Shown piece by piece: positions 8,550 through 17,914 of a stretch of DNA of 41,625 bases (position 1 is its first letter; each line of letters opens with the position of its first letter). Source of the stretch: an uncultured Bacteroidota bacterium (GTDB taxonomy: Bacteria > Bacteroidota > Bacteroidia > Bacteroidales > SZUA-534). Where the stretch lies: positions 1 through 41,625 of the forward strand of contig CAMKOM010000027.1 in assembly GCA_946414435.1 (NCBI GenBank), in the 5' to 3' direction. Position numbers and translations under genes: made by a program. Under the pieces are notes generated by a model. That model searched no databases and had not been told where the DNA came from. It saw only the letters and a program-made list of their open reading frames with translations.

Positions 8550-11500
8550 ATGAAAAAGTTATTATTCACACTGGCGGCCTTGCTGGTCATTAGTTTCAAC
8601 GCCAACGCAGCTTTTTTCTGTTCAAATTGTGGGGCGGATATGGAAGCTGGCGAAGGTCACGATTGTCAAATTTGCGACCAATATGTTTGCGACAACTGCT
8701 GGTGCGACGAGTGCGATGTGGAGTGCCTTACCTGCCACTACAATGATGGCGCATGGTGCTATATCTGCGGCGAGTGTATGATTCAGAATAATGTTCATGA
8801 GTGCTGGTGGTGTGGTAATAACGTTTGTGATGCCTGCCTGTGTGTTGAGTGCGAGCTCTACTGTCTCGACTGTATGGATCAGTTTCGTTGCGATGACTGT
8901 GGTGGCTGTGCCATTGCCGACGGTGCGGCTTTGAATTGCGACATCTGCGACATCCTTCTTTGCAGCGACTGCCAATATGGTTGTGTAATGTGCGACGGCA
9001 CTTTCTGTATCGATGATCTTTGCCCTGAATGCACAGCCATCTGTATGAACTGCAACCCCAATTGTGTGGAATGTGGCGGATGCTGCGGCGATGACCCGAA
9101 AACATGCGCCACCTGCGGCGAGTTTGTCTGCGAAAACTGTATGACCGAATGTGAAATGTGCGGCTCGATATTCTGTCCGGGCTGTATTGAGGCTGATTGC
9201 GGCTTCAACTGCGATATTTGTCCGGAATGTCACGAAAACAATGATGGCTACTGCGAGTCATGTGGCGAGTGTCTGTTCTCAAAAACCCGCTGCGAGGATG
9301 AGTACGACGACGGCCACTCTTACGCTTGCACCGACTGCCATGGCGAGTTTATCTGTCCGGGCGGCTGCAACCGCTGCTTTGCTGAAGACGAGGATTTGCT
9401 CTGCTCGGTGTGCGGATTCTGCATTGATTGCGCCCTTGACAACGAGACTCACTGCCCTGAGTGCGAAGCATGCTACGAGGATGTTGGCCGCTGTCATGAC
9501 GATGGCGAGCACTGCCACGAGTGCTGCGCGAGCAACGATTGGATCTGCGAGTTCTGCGGCCACTGCGTAGAAGCCAATGGACAGAACCGCTGCTCGGAAT
9601 GCGGCGCTTGTGAGGATTGCGTATCGGATTATGCCCTGCATTGCGCCAACTGCGGCGACTGTCTGTATGACGAATACCCCGACGAAAGCTCACGCCCCGA
9701 ATACTGCGAAAGCTGTCAGCCAACTGACAACGGCATTGAGTGCCACCTTTGCGACGAGATGCTTGAAGATAATGGTTGTACCTACAACGCCAACGGCTGG
9801 CACTGCGCCATTCACTGCGAACCATGCCCGTTCTGTTACGAAGTGTGCTTTGCCGAAAACCCTGATGGAGCATGTCCCGACTGTGGAGCTTGCAGCGCTT
9901 GTGTTTCTGACCACAACTTGCATTGCGCTGAGTGCGGCATCTGCCTGTATGCCGAATATCCCGACGACAACACCCATCCCGAGCTTTGCTACGACTGCGC
10001 TATAGCAAATAATGGATGGCCTTGCAACATCTGCGGCGATCTGATTACGGAAAACGAATGTGTGTATGGCACCGAAGGGTTCCACTGCGCTTACCACTGC
10101 GAGGTTTGCCCAACCTGCCATAGTGTCTGCATTGCCGAAACGCCGGCTTGCGAGCTCTGCGGACGCTGCACTACTTGTTGCTCTGGACATGAGAGCGAGC
10201 AGGGCGGCACCGCCATTAACGAGGATAACTTCCCCGACGACGATTTGCGCGATTATTTGTCCAATCTTGACCCCATAGCCGATGGCAACATCTATCAAGG
10301 CGAGCTGGGCGACACACTCGACCTTACAAACTTCAGCGGCTCAAACTACGATTGGATTGAAGAGCTTTGCCCCGATTTGCACCGCCTGCGCTGCACATCG
10401 GCTGAGCAGCTCAACGCCTTGAGCGCCGAGCAGAAAGCGCAGCTTACGGCTCTCTATTGTCCAAATATTGGCATAACCACGCTCGACTTGAGTGAGTTTC
10501 CCAACCTTGAGGAGCTTGATTGCTCGCGCAACAACATTACAGTTCTGGACACCGACCAATGCCAAAAACTTCGCACCCTTGTCTGCAACAACAATCAATT
10601 GACTGCTCTGAATTTGAGTGGTAACACACAGTTGACAAACATTAATTGCAGCAACAACAAATTTAATACACTTGATGTGAGCAATTGTGCCAATTTGCGG
10701 AATCTAGTATGCTACAGAGAAACCGGTTACACCTATCTTACAACGTTGAATATCAGTGGCTGCACCAACTTGCAGACGCTTGATTGCAAGAACAACCTTT
10801 TATCACAACTTAATATAAGCAGTTGCACTAATCTGGAGACTCTGATTTGCAATAGCAACTCATTGTCAACGCTCAATGTAAGTAGTTGTACTAACTTGCA
10901 GACTCTTTATTGCGAAAGTAATAGCCGTCTGTCAAATCTGAATTTGAGAGGGTTTACCAAACTGCGAACTCTTTCTTGTGCATATACCAATTTGACAGAG
11001 TTGGATTTGAGCGGCTGCACCAATCTGGTGACGCTTGAATGCAACGAATGTTCGTCATTGGAAAAGCTGAATTTGAGCGATTGCGCAAACCTAACTTTGG
11101 TTAACGCTGAAGGTGATTATAACTACGCAGAATTGGATTTCCACGGCTGCAAGAATTTAGTGACGCTTAATATGGGTTTTGACATAACCGTCCTGCCCGA
11201 CTTGAGTGATTGCGAGAATTTGGAGAAAATCGAATTGATAGGGTGCGAATCGTTGAAAACAGCAGATATCAGCGGCTTAAAAAAACTGAAAAATTTCTAT
11301 ATAGAAGGCTCATACAATGTTGAAGCCTTAATAGCCAATAACAATCCGGCATTGGAGAGTTTCTATATTGACGGGTCCGACTATCTCACGCTTTTAGATT
11401 TAAACGGATGTAAAAAACTTAAAAGTGTTGCTGTCTATTCAGGGAATCCGTTTACTGCTGATTTGAACGGCTGCAGCAATTTGGAGGAGATGGTGATAGA

Positions 11501-14500
11501 TGGTGCCATCTTGGATTGGCAGCAATTGAACAAGTTCAAAAAACTAAAATATATTGATGTCACCATCAACGAGATGCCATGCTTGTTCACCTTCAAAAAC
11601 TTGTTGGGAATGGACGATAACAATGTTACGAATGTTAATGGTGCAACCAAACGGGGCTATAAAAATTACTATGTTGATGCCAACACCAATGAAATAAACT
11701 TTGAATACAACAATCAAACAAGTTGTATCAGATTCGGAAACAGAAGACATTCCAAAATCAGCGAACAAAGTTTCAGCAACTATACGGCAGCAACTAACAG
11801 CACCAACGGTTCTTACAAGCACACATACACATGCGCAAGCTGTGGAACTCACACTGAAACAATCAGTTTCACCAAGCAAGACGGTGTGTTCCTTGATGTT
11901 CGCGGCATGAAGTGCGATATGTCATGGGTACAGCAATTTACCGATCTTAAAGGCTACCGTTGCGATAGAGAGGAGCATTTGGTACTTACCGCTCAGCAAT
12001 TAAGCCAACTTACCGAGCTTTATGTGTCGGGTACCGCCTATCCTTATGAAAACTGCCCGAACTTGCGTACTCTCAGTTTTAGCGACTACACAACGTTCAG
12101 TTTTGAAGAAGGTATTGATGTGGATGTAACCAATTATGAAAACCTTGAAAATCTTTATATATACAACAATTACGCTGTGAAGCTCATTAATATAGGGTCG
12201 GTCGAACATCTGAAAAACATCCGCATAAAAGGGAACGCCATTCCGATGTTTCTCGATTTGGAGAACAACCGCGAATTGGAACACATTGAAACCGACGCCA
12301 AGGAAGTCAACCTGAGCCGTTGTCAAAATCTGCGTTATGTTGAGGCGACATTCGGAACTGTCAAATTCCCCGAGAGTGCGCCTATTGACACTGTTATCCT
12401 GCACAAGGCTCTTCCGTGTATGCCAAATCCGGCCAAAGTTGACGATTTAACATATTTCGATCCTAACATCGATATGGATAATGTTTATAACGTGAAGGGA
12501 GCCGAATACAGCAGCGGAGACCAAAAATGGAACGTAAGCGCATCGTCCATTGTCTACTATTACAATCTCAACGGCAGTCAGTCGAAGCATTACATCGCGT
12601 TCGACCGCAGTCACGATTCGGGAGCCACTGGCAAAAAATCGTATAAGATTTCAAAAGTCAAAAAATGGCCGGGTTCGGGATTGGATTATGGCACATACCT
12701 TTGCCAATATGACTGCGAAAGATGCGGAAAGACTATTAGGGAGAGCAACAAAATGCTTAATAGCTGGTGCGGTATTTATCTTGATGTCACCAACTGGACA
12801 CAAGCTGACTGGAACGAAAACAAAGAGTGGATAGATGAATACAAGAATTTTATTTGGAGCGTGAAATATGATGCTAATTCACAATGGGTTATGGAAATCA
12901 AATACCCGTTGCATGAAATACATATTCCTAACGCCGGATTAAGCAGTTTGGGTGGAAACTATAATTTCAATGATTTCTTGTCTCTTGAAGTGTTGGATTG
13001 CCCGGGCAATAATTTCACAACTGCCAATTTGACGAGACTTTATGATCTTACTTACGTTGATTTCAGCGACAACAATCTGACAAGTTTGCAATTCAGCGGC
13101 AGAACAGCAAATTTAAAATACCTTGATTGCAGTGGTAATGGTAATTTAAGTAGTATTCAAAACCCAAATTTTAGCAGTTTGGAAACATTTGTTTGCGATA
13201 ATACTTCTTTTTCATCAGTACCCCTTAGTGGTGCATCGAAACTCAAGCATTTCAGCGCAGAACAAACGCCGCTCACTTCTTTAGACGTTACAAGATGCCC
13301 CCAACTTGAGTACATCAATTGCTACTGCGACGACGGATTGCTCACCGAATTGGACCTAAGCAACAATACCAAGCTTAAATATCTCGATTTCGGATACAAC
13401 GAAGGGCTGTCGAACAAGGTGGATATCAGTAATTTAGGACTGGATAAACTCGAATACCTTGGTTGCATTCATGTTAAATATGATGAAATTGGTTTTGATT
13501 TGAGCGCCATGCGCCATTTGAAATCTCTCAACTGTACAGATTGCAATCTCTCGGAGTTGGACATGAGTTATAACACTAATCTTCAAACACTTTATTGCAA
13601 TGATAATCAATTGGCAGAGTTGGATTTGAGCAGCAATACTCAATTGGAAATATTAGATTGCAGCGGCAACCAACTGGCCGAGTTGGATTTAACCCAAAAT
13701 ACCGAGTTGTGCCAACTTGATTGCAGCAGTAATTTGCTGCCTGAATTGGATTTGAGCGGCAATGCCAAATTGATATCAGTTTCTTGTGATGGAAACCAAT
13801 TATCGTCTTTGAAACTGTACAACAGCGGCGAAAAGCTGCAAACAATCTATTGCCACGATAACCAACTGACCGATTTGGATTTAAGTAAATGCAAAGGCAG
13901 CACGGCAACATTGAATAATAATAAGCTTTTGTATTTCGATGTTTCAAAAATGGTGTATAGTTTGCCGTCAAATAGTTATTGGTTCACAAACCAAATGCGC
14001 AACGTTGAGTCGCTGCCTTGCACCTTCCGTTTTGCCGATTTGGCCGCAGGCATGAACGACACATGTGTTTCTAATTGTGTGGGCATTGAGTCATACACCA
14101 ATGGCAACGTGGCAATGTGGCACATCACAGCCACCAATGGCAAAATAACCTACCAATATAACAACGGCAACGCCAATGTCCCCAATGTGCAACACACCTT
14201 AACCTTTGGTGAAGTTAAACATAAGTATGCGGCTTCGAAACGCTACTACACCGACACCATTCCTGCCACTTACGATGCCGCAGGCTCATGCGTTATGCAC
14301 ACACCATGTCTCTACTGCAGCGAAGAGCTTACTGAAACCATTGTACTCAGCAAACTGCTCTGCAGCGTTACGGTGAAAGACGGGCGTGAAGCTGGCTGTA
14401 CGGTTTCGCTGGGCATCAACGGCGAACCGGCATTGCTCTCGGCAATCGACGGCTATAACGCCAAGGGCGGCCTTATCAACCTTAAGTTGAACAAGGGCAC

Positions 14501-15014
14501 CGAGTTGCAGCTGAAAGCCAACGCAGCCGCAGGTTACAAATTTGTGAAATGGAGTGATGAAAGCACCGCAAACCCGCGTACGGTAGTTGTTTCGGACAAC
14601 ATAACTCTGTCGCCGGTGTTTGAAGTGGATGAGAACCAAGGCGGAAACGAAAACCAAGGCGGCCAAGGCAATGAGAACCAAGGTGGAAACGAGAACCAAG
14701 GCGGCGGGAACGAAAACCAAGGTGGCAATAATGAAGGCGGTGAAAATCAAGGTGGCGAGAACAACAATCCTGGCACCGCTGTTGATGATGTCATTGCGGA
14801 GGCCGTCAGCATCTACACCATCGATGGCAACACCATTGTGGTTGAGAATGCCACCGATGAAATCCGTGTTTACGATGCCATGGGACGTCTGGTTTGTAGA
14901 GACGCGGCGCGCCACGTCTCTACCGACAATCGCGCCGAAATCCGCGTCAACACTGCCGGCATCTACATTGTCAGGGTTGGTGACACCGCCAAACGCGTGA
15001 TGGTGAATGAATAA
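8550..15014 (+). CDS. giant secreted cysteine-rich / leucine-rich repeat protein with T9SS sorting domain
   Basis: A 2154-residue protein. ATG 8550 is preferred over the in-frame TTG two codons upstream because it opens the signal peptide (1-22, ending NANAA). Residues about 24-548 contain roughly 110 Cys (about 21%), mostly as CxxC pairs every 6-12 residues, with frequent Asp, Glu and Gly. Near 554 AINEDNFPDDDLR begins the LRR part: a block at about 632-1000, a degenerate one at about 1112-1290 and another at about 1450-1795, with LDLSxNTxLxxLxC periodicity of 20-22 residues. Between the blocks lie single CxxC modules (near 1090 and 1380); one near 1900 resembles the ATCxxxG repeat of the protein at 337-3237. 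An InlB-like repeat (about 1934-2026, GYKFVKWSD), a NENQGG linker (about 2028-2075) and a sorting domain ending DTAKRVMVNE complete it. Surface location is well supported; the role is unknown. Metal binding or disulfide scaffolding by the Cys region is only inferred. Confidence 0.88.
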   Translation: MKKLLFTLAALLVISFNANAAFFCSNCGADMEAGEGHDCQICDQYVCDNCWCDECDVECLTCHYNDGAWCYICGECMIQNNVHECWWCGNNVCDACLCVECELYCLDCMDQFRCDDCGGCAIADGAALNCDICDILLCSDCQYGCVMCDGTFCIDDLCPECTAICMNCNPNCVECGGCCGDDPKTCATCGEFVCENCMTECEMCGSIFCPGCIEADCGFNCDICPECHENNDGYCESCGECLFSKTRCEDEYDDGHSYACTDCHGEFICPGGCNRCFAEDEDLLCSVCGFCIDCALDNETHCPECEACYEDVGRCHDDGEHCHECCASNDWICEFCGHCVEANGQNRCSECGACEDCVSDYALHCANCGDCLYDEYPDESSRPEYCESCQPTDNGIECHLCDEMLEDNGCTYNANGWHCAIHCEPCPFCYEVCFAENPDGACPDCGACSACVSDHNLHCAECGICLYAEYPDDNTHPELCYDCAIANNGWPCNICGDLITENECVYGTEGFHCAYHCEVCPTCHSVCIAETPACELCGRCTTCCSGHESEQGGTAINEDNFPDDDLRDYLSNLDPIADGNIYQGELGDTLDLTNFSGSNYDWIEELCPDLHRLRCTSAEQLNALSAEQKAQLTALYCPNIGITTLDLSEFPNLEELDCSRNNITVLDTDQCQKLRTLVCNNNQLTALNLSGNTQLTNINCSNNKFNTLDVSNCANLRNLVCYRETGYTYLTTLNISGCTNLQTLDCKNNLLSQLNISSCTNLETLICNSNSLSTLNVSSCTNLQTLYCESNSRLSNLNLRGFTKLRTLSCAYTNLTELDLSGCTNLVTLECNECSSLEKLNLSDCANLTLVNAEGDYNYAELDFHGCKNLVTLNMGFDITVLPDLSDCENLEKIELIGCESLKTADISGLKKLKNFYIEGSYNVEALIANNNPALESFYIDGSDYLTLLDLNGCKKLKSVAVYSGNPFTADLNGCSNLEEMVIDGAILDWQQLNKFKKLKYIDVTINEMPCLFTFKNLLGMDDNNVTNVNGATKRGYKNYYVDANTNEINFEYNNQTSCIRFGNRRHSKISEQSFSNYTAATNSTNGSYKHTYTCASCGTHTETISFTKQDGVFLDVRGMKCDMSWVQQFTDLKGYRCDREEHLVLTAQQLSQLTELYVSGTAYPYENCPNLRTLSFSDYTTFSFEEGIDVDVTNYENLENLYIYNNYAVKLINIGSVEHLKNIRIKGNAIPMFLDLENNRELEHIETDAKEVNLSRCQNLRYVEATFGTVKFPESAPIDTVILHKALPCMPNPAKVDDLTYFDPNIDMDNVYNVKGAEYSSGDQKWNVSASSIVYYYNLNGSQSKHYIAFDRSHDSGATGKKSYKISKVKKWPGSGLDYGTYLCQYDCERCGKTIRESNKMLNSWCGIYLDVTNWTQADWNENKEWIDEYKNFIWSVKYDANSQWVMEIKYPLHEIHIPNAGLSSLGGNYNFNDFLSLEVLDCPGNNFTTANLTRLYDLTYVDFSDNNLTSLQFSGRTANLKYLDCSGNGNLSSIQNPNFSSLETFVCDNTSFSSVPLSGASKLKHFSAEQTPLTSLDVTRCPQLEYINCYCDDGLLTELDLSNNTKLKYLDFGYNEGLSNKVDISNLGLDKLEYLGCIHVKYDEIGFDLSAMRHLKSLNCTDCNLSELDMSYNTNLQTLYCNDNQLAELDLSSNTQLEILDCSGNQLAELDLTQNTELCQLDCSSNLLPELDLSGNAKLISVSCDGNQLSSLKLYNSGEKLQTIYCHDNQLTDLDLSKCKGSTATLNNNKLLYFDVSKMVYSLPSNSYWFTNQMRNVESLPCTFRFADLAAGMNDTCVSNCVGIESYTNGNVAMWHITATNGKITYQYNNGNANVPNVQHTLTFGEVKHKYAASKRYYTDTIPATYDAAGSCVMHTPCLYCSEELTETIVLSKLLCSVTVKDGREAGCTVSLGINGEPALLSAIDGYNAKGGLINLKLNKGTELQLKANAAAGYKFVKWSDESTANPRTVVVSDNITLSPVFEVDENQGGNENQGGQGNENQGGNENQGGGNENQGGNNEGGENQGGENNNPGTAVDDVIAEAVSIYTIDGNTIVVENATDEIRVYDAMGRLVCRDAARHVSTDNRAEIRVNTAGIYIVRVGDTAKRVMVNE
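9618..10179 (+). repeat. 94-residue tandem duplication inside the Cys-rich region
   Basis: Two adjacent copies offset by exactly 282 bases: one starts at the Cys codon at 9618 (CVSDYALHCANCGDCLYDEYPD) and one at 9900 (CVSDHNLHCAECGICLYAEYPD). Similarity continues through WHCAIHCEPCPFCYEVC versus FHCAYHCEVCPTCHSVC. It shows that the Cys-rich part grew by in-frame duplication and that Cys spacing is conserved while other residues vary. Confidence 0.8.
14632..14770 (+). repeat. GAGAACCAAGGCGG-type minisatellite encoding an Asn-Glu-Gln-Gly linker
   Basis: Short in-frame repeats (units of 12 to 18 bases, GAAAACCAAGGCGG and variants) code for repeated NENQGG. The linker separates the InlB-like repeat from the sorting domain and is likely to vary in length between strains. 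Confidence 0.8.
14896..14923. repeat. palindromic element inside the sorting-domain coding region
   Basis: GTAGAGACG (14896-14904) is the exact inverse complement of CGTCTCTAC (14915-14923); the 10-base centre contains the palindrome GGCGCGCC. It is translated in frame as part of the variable loop of the sorting domain, where the otherwise similar domain at 3040-3234 is about five residues shorter. The core AGAGACG/CGTCTCT also forms the terminator at 15044-15074. Confidence 0.65.
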
Positions 15015-15043
15015 ACGGATTCAACCGGTTGGATTTTAATTGC

Positions 15044-15074
15044 AGAGACGGTGCCAAGCGCCGTCTCTTTTTTT
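15044..15074 (+). terminator. intrinsic terminator of the giant surface protein gene
   Basis: AGAGACGG (15044-15051) pairs with CCGTCTCT (15061-15068) and a run of T follows to 15074; 30 bases after the stop codon. Confidence 0.85.
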
Positions 15075-15112
15075 ATTTTTCATCGGTCATCGAAAAAAAT
15101 CGAAAAAAAGTA

Positions 15113-15142
15113 TTGCAGATTAAAAACTTTTATCGACTTTTG
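15113..15142 (+). promoter_or_regulatory. candidate trp operon promoter
   Basis: TTG at 15113-15115, 19 bases, then GACTTTTG at 15135-15142, one mismatch from the Bacteroidetes -7 consensus TAnnTTTG. Transcription would start near 15149, just ahead of the leader peptide ATG at 15162. Confidence 0.5.
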
Positions 15143-15161
15143 GCGCGCTAAAAAAACAAGA

Positions 15162-15224
15162 ATGAACACATTTTTTGGAAACGGTAATTGGTGGTGGCGC
15201 TTACAGATTTCAATTTGTGAGTAA
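15162..15224 (+). CDS. trpL: trp operon leader peptide with three consecutive Trp codons
   Basis: A 20-codon open frame, ATG at 15162 to TAA at 15222-15224, peptide MNTFFGNGNWWWRLQISICE. Residues 10-12 are Trp-Trp-Trp (TGG TGG TGG at 15189-15197), far beyond chance for so short a frame placed ahead of a trp operon. It begins about a dozen bases after the predicted transcription start, has no Shine-Dalgarno sequence (normal here) and is followed by a terminator at 15257-15286 just before trpB. Ribosome stalling at the Trp codons when charged Trp-tRNA is scarce would let the downstream antiterminator form. The peptide itself probably has no other function. Confidence 0.85.
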   Translation: MNTFFGNGNWWWRLQISICE

Positions 15225-15286
15225 CGCACCCTGTTGTCCAAAAATCAAAGAATATCAGCCCGTCGTACTCACGACGGGCTTTTTTT
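15193..15286 (+). promoter_or_regulatory. trp attenuator: alternative RNA structures
   Basis: Three mutually exclusive pairings can be drawn. Segment 1 in the Trp codons (GGTGGCG, 15193-15199) pairs with CGCACC (15225-15230, one bulged G). Segment 2 (GTGAGTAACG, 15217-15226) pairs with CGTACTCAC (15264-15272) with one bulged A, giving nine pairs and destroying the top and loop of the terminator. Segments 3 and 4 form the terminator at 15257-15280. A ribosome stalled on the Trp codons masks segment 1, frees segment 2 and lets transcription continue into trpB. Confidence 0.7.
15257..15286 (+). terminator. attenuator terminator upstream of trpB
   Basis: A perfect 10-bp stem, AGCCCGTCGT (15257-15266) with ACGACGGGCT (15271-15280), ACTC loop, and seven T (15280-15286). 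It ends 26 bases before trpB, so it acts on the operon rather than on an upstream gene. Confidence 0.92.
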
Positions 15287-15312
15287 ATGTCAATTTTTAA
15301 TAATAAAACAAT

Positions 15313-16500
15313 ATGAAGTACAATGTCGATGAAAACGGTTACTACGGTGAGTTTGGCGGCGCTTACGTGCCCGAGATTCTCTACCGCAACGTTAAAGATT
15401 TGAAGGCCAACTATCTGAAGATTATGGGCGAGCCCGATTTTCAGAAAGAACTGAACCAACTGCTGCACGACTATGTGGGCCGCCCCACGCCGCTCTATCA
15501 GGCCAAACGGCTGTCGGAGGCGGTGGGCGCCAAGGTCTATCTGAAGCGCGAGGACCTGTGCCACACGGGAGCGCACAAACTCAACAACGCTCTGGGGCAG
15601 ATTCTGCTGGCGCGGCGGATGGGCAAGACGCGCATTGTGGCCGAGACGGGCGCTGGTCAGCACGGAGTGGCAACGGCCACCGTCTGCGCGCTGATGAATA
15701 TGGAGTGCGTGGTTTATATGGGCGAGACCGACGTCAAGCGGCAGTTTCTTAACGTGCAGCGAATGAAGATGTTAGGCGCCAAGGTTGTTCCCGTGATGTC
15801 GGGCAACCGCACGTTGAAAGACGCCACCAACGAGGCCATTCGCGACTGGTGCTGCAATCCGCGCGACACCTTCTACATTATCGGCTCGGTGGTGGGCCCC
15901 GACCCATACCCCGATATGGTTGCCCGCTTTCAATCGGTTATCAGTGAGGAGATTAAACGCCAACTGAAGGAGCAGGAAGGCCGCGAGAACCCCGATTATC
16001 TGGTTGCCTGCGTGGGCGGCGGAAGCAATGCGGCTGGAACGTTCTACCACTATCTCGACACCGACAGCGTGAAACTCATTGCCGCCGAGGCCGCTGGTCT
16101 TGGCGTTGACACCGACAAGAGCGCCGCCACCATTCACTTGGGGCGCGTGGGTGTGCTGCACGGCAGCAAATCGCTGGTGATGCAGACCGACGACGGCCAA
16201 ATCATTGAGCCATACTCAATTTCGGCTGGTCTCGACTATCCTGGCATTGGCCCGATGCACGCCCACCTGGCACGCTGCGGACGCTCGCAAGTGCTGGCCG
16301 TCACCGACCAACAGGCAATGGACGCCGCTCTGCAACTCACTCGCCTTGAGGGAATTATCCCCGCCATTGAGAGTGCGCACGCACTGGCCGCACTGAGCCA
16401 AATCAAGTTCAAACCGACTGATGTGGTAGTGCTCACCGTGTCGGGCCGCGGCGACAAGGATATGAACACATTCTCGACTTATTTCGAAGGAAAAATCTAA
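15313..16500 (+). CDS. trpB: tryptophan synthase beta chain
   Basis: A 395-residue PLP enzyme that condenses indole with serine to give tryptophan, working as an alpha2-beta2 complex with TrpA. The N-terminal [12 protein letters not shown] signature, [13 protein letters not shown] with the PLP-binding Lys (near residue 87), ETGAGQHG with the catalytic Glu (near 109) and the phosphate-binding GGGSNAAG (near 236) are all present. It is the canonical TrpB1 type. First structural gene of the operon, placed directly after the attenuator; trpE follows after 19 bases. Confidence 0.98.
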   Translation: MKYNVDENGYYGEFGGAYVPEILYRNVKDLKANYLKIMGEPDFQKELNQLLHDYVGRPTPLYQAKRLSEAVGAKVYLKREDLCHTGAHKLNNALGQILLARRMGKTRIVAETGAGQHGVATATVCALMNMECVVYMGETDVKRQFLNVQRMKMLGAKVVPVMSGNRTLKDATNEAIRDWCCNPRDTFYIIGSVVGPDPYPDMVARFQSVISEEIKRQLKEQEGRENPDYLVACVGGGSNAAGTFYHYLDTDSVKLIAAEAAGLGVDTDKSAATIHLGRVGVLHGSKSLVMQTDDGQIIEPYSISAGLDYPGIGPMHAHLARCGRSQVLAVTDQQAMDAALQLTRLEGIIPAIESAHALAALSQIKFKPTDVVVLTVSGRGDKDMNTFSTYFEGKI

Positions 16501-16519
16501 AAATCAAATATTTACAATT

Positions 16520-17914
16520 ATGTACAACTACAAAATCAACTATCGTACAATGCTGGGTGACCTTCACACGCCTGTGAGCACCTATATGAAACTTCGCGAC
16601 CTGTACTCACAGAGCGCGCTGATGGAAAGTTCTGATTATCACGGAAGTGAGAACAACCGCTCATTCATTGCCATTGGACCGATGGCAAGCGTGCAGGTGA
16701 GCCACGGCAAGGCTATTATGACCTTCCCCGACCAAAAGCGCTCGGAGCACGAAATCGGCGGTCAGTATCGTGTGGATTCGGCTATAAATGAGTTCCTTAG
16801 CCAATTCAAAATTGAGGGCGACTACCGCCAATACTGCGGACTCTACGGCTACACCACATTCAACGCCGTGCGCTATTTTGAGGGCATTGCCGTGAAGGAC
16901 AGCACCGCCGACCGCAACGACGCGCCCGATATGTATTACATTCTGTATAAGTACGTTATCGTGTTCAACGACTTCCGCCACGAGATGCTGCTCATTGAAC
17001 TTCTGGCCGACGGCGAGGAGAGCCAACTCGACCGCATTGAGTCGAAAATCAGCGGCGGACACATTGCCGAGTACGATTTCAGCCGCGTGGGCGACACCAC
17101 AAGCACGCTCACCGACGACGAGCACAAGGCCAATATCCGCAAGGGTATCGCGCACTGCCTTCGCGGCGATGTGTTTCAGATTGTGCTTTCGCGACGCTTT
17201 GTGCAGAAGTTCAAAGGCGATGATTTCAAACTCTATCGCGCCCTGCGCAGCATTAACCCGTCGCCCTATCTGTTCTATTTCGATTTCGGCGGATACCGCA
17301 TTCTGGGCTCGTCGCCCGAGACTCACTGCCGCATAAGCGACGGCCGCGCCTACATTGACCCCATTGCGGGAACCACCCGCCGCACGGGTAATCCGAAGGA
17401 GGACGAGGAACTGGCGTCGGCGCTGCTGGCCAACCCCAAAGAGAACGCCGAGCACGTGATGCTTGTCGACCTGGCCCGCAACGACCTGAGCCGCAACTGC
17501 TCGGGCGTGAAGGTCGATTTCTACAAGGAGACGCAGTACTACAGCCACGTTATCCACCTTGTGAGCCGCGTTAGCGGAACTCTGAAACCCGCCGCCGACC
17601 CCGTCCGCACGTTTATCGACACTTTCCCCGCAGGAACGCTGAGCGGCGCGCCGAAAGTGCGTGCAATGCAGTTAATCAGCGAGATAGAGCCGCACAACCG
17701 CGGCGCCTACGGCGGCTGCATTGGCACAATCGGTCTCGACGGCTCGCTCAATCAGGCAATCACAATCCGCACCTTTGTGAGCCGCAACAACGAACTGTGG
17801 TTCCAAGCGGGCGGCGGCATTGTGGCCCAATCGTCGGAAGAAGGCGAACTGCAGGAAGTCAACAACAAGTTGGGCGCACTGAAAAAAGCCATTGAGATGG
17901 CGGAGAAACTTTAA
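16520..17914 (+). CDS. trpE: anthranilate synthase component I
   Basis: A 464-residue chorismate-utilising enzyme making anthranilate with ammonia supplied by TrpG. The catalytic domain shows DPIAGTTRRTG (near residue 282), the LVDLARNDLSR segment (near 316) and GTLSGAPKVRAMQLI (near 372). LMESSDY near residue 36 corresponds to the LLES tryptophan-binding motif behind feedback inhibition in TrpE rather than PabB, so end-product control is likely. It is separate from TrpG, whose gene follows after a 190-base repeat-bearing spacer. Confidence 0.97.
   Translation: MYNYKINYRTMLGDLHTPVSTYMKLRDLYSQSALMESSDYHGSENNRSFIAIGPMASVQVSHGKAIMTFPDQKRSEHEIGGQYRVDSAINEFLSQFKIEGDYRQYCGLYGYTTFNAVRYFEGIAVKDSTADRNDAPDMYYILYKYVIVFNDFRHEMLLIELLADGEESQLDRIESKISGGHIAEYDFSRVGDTTSTLTDDEHKANIRKGIAHCLRGDVFQIVLSRRFVQKFKGDDFKLYRALRSINPSPYLFYFDFGGYRILGSSPETHCRISDGRAYIDPIAGTTRRTGNPKEDEELASALLANPKENAEHVMLVDLARNDLSRNCSGVKVDFYKETQYYSHVIHLVSRVSGTLKPAADPVRTFIDTFPAGTLSGAPKVRAMQLISEIEPHNRGAYGGCIGTIGLDGSLNQAITIRTFVSRNNELWFQAGGGIVAQSSEEGELQEVNNKLGALKKAIEMAEKL

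Noticed and set aside
8622-10298. Several long open frames antisense to or out of frame with the Cys-rich region
   Set aside because: They arise from the biased TGC/GAC codon use of the Cys-rich gene. The chosen frame has a signal peptide, repeats and a sorting domain.
15257-15286. Terminator of the giant surface gene
   Set aside because: That gene already has a terminator at 15044-15074; this one lies after the trp promoter and leader peptide, so it belongs to the trp attenuator.
16661-17557. 298-codon reverse frame inside trpE, and a 297-codon one inside priA (28623-29516)
   Set aside because: Both lie fully within conserved genes on the other strand and have no recognisable domains or starts with promoters.
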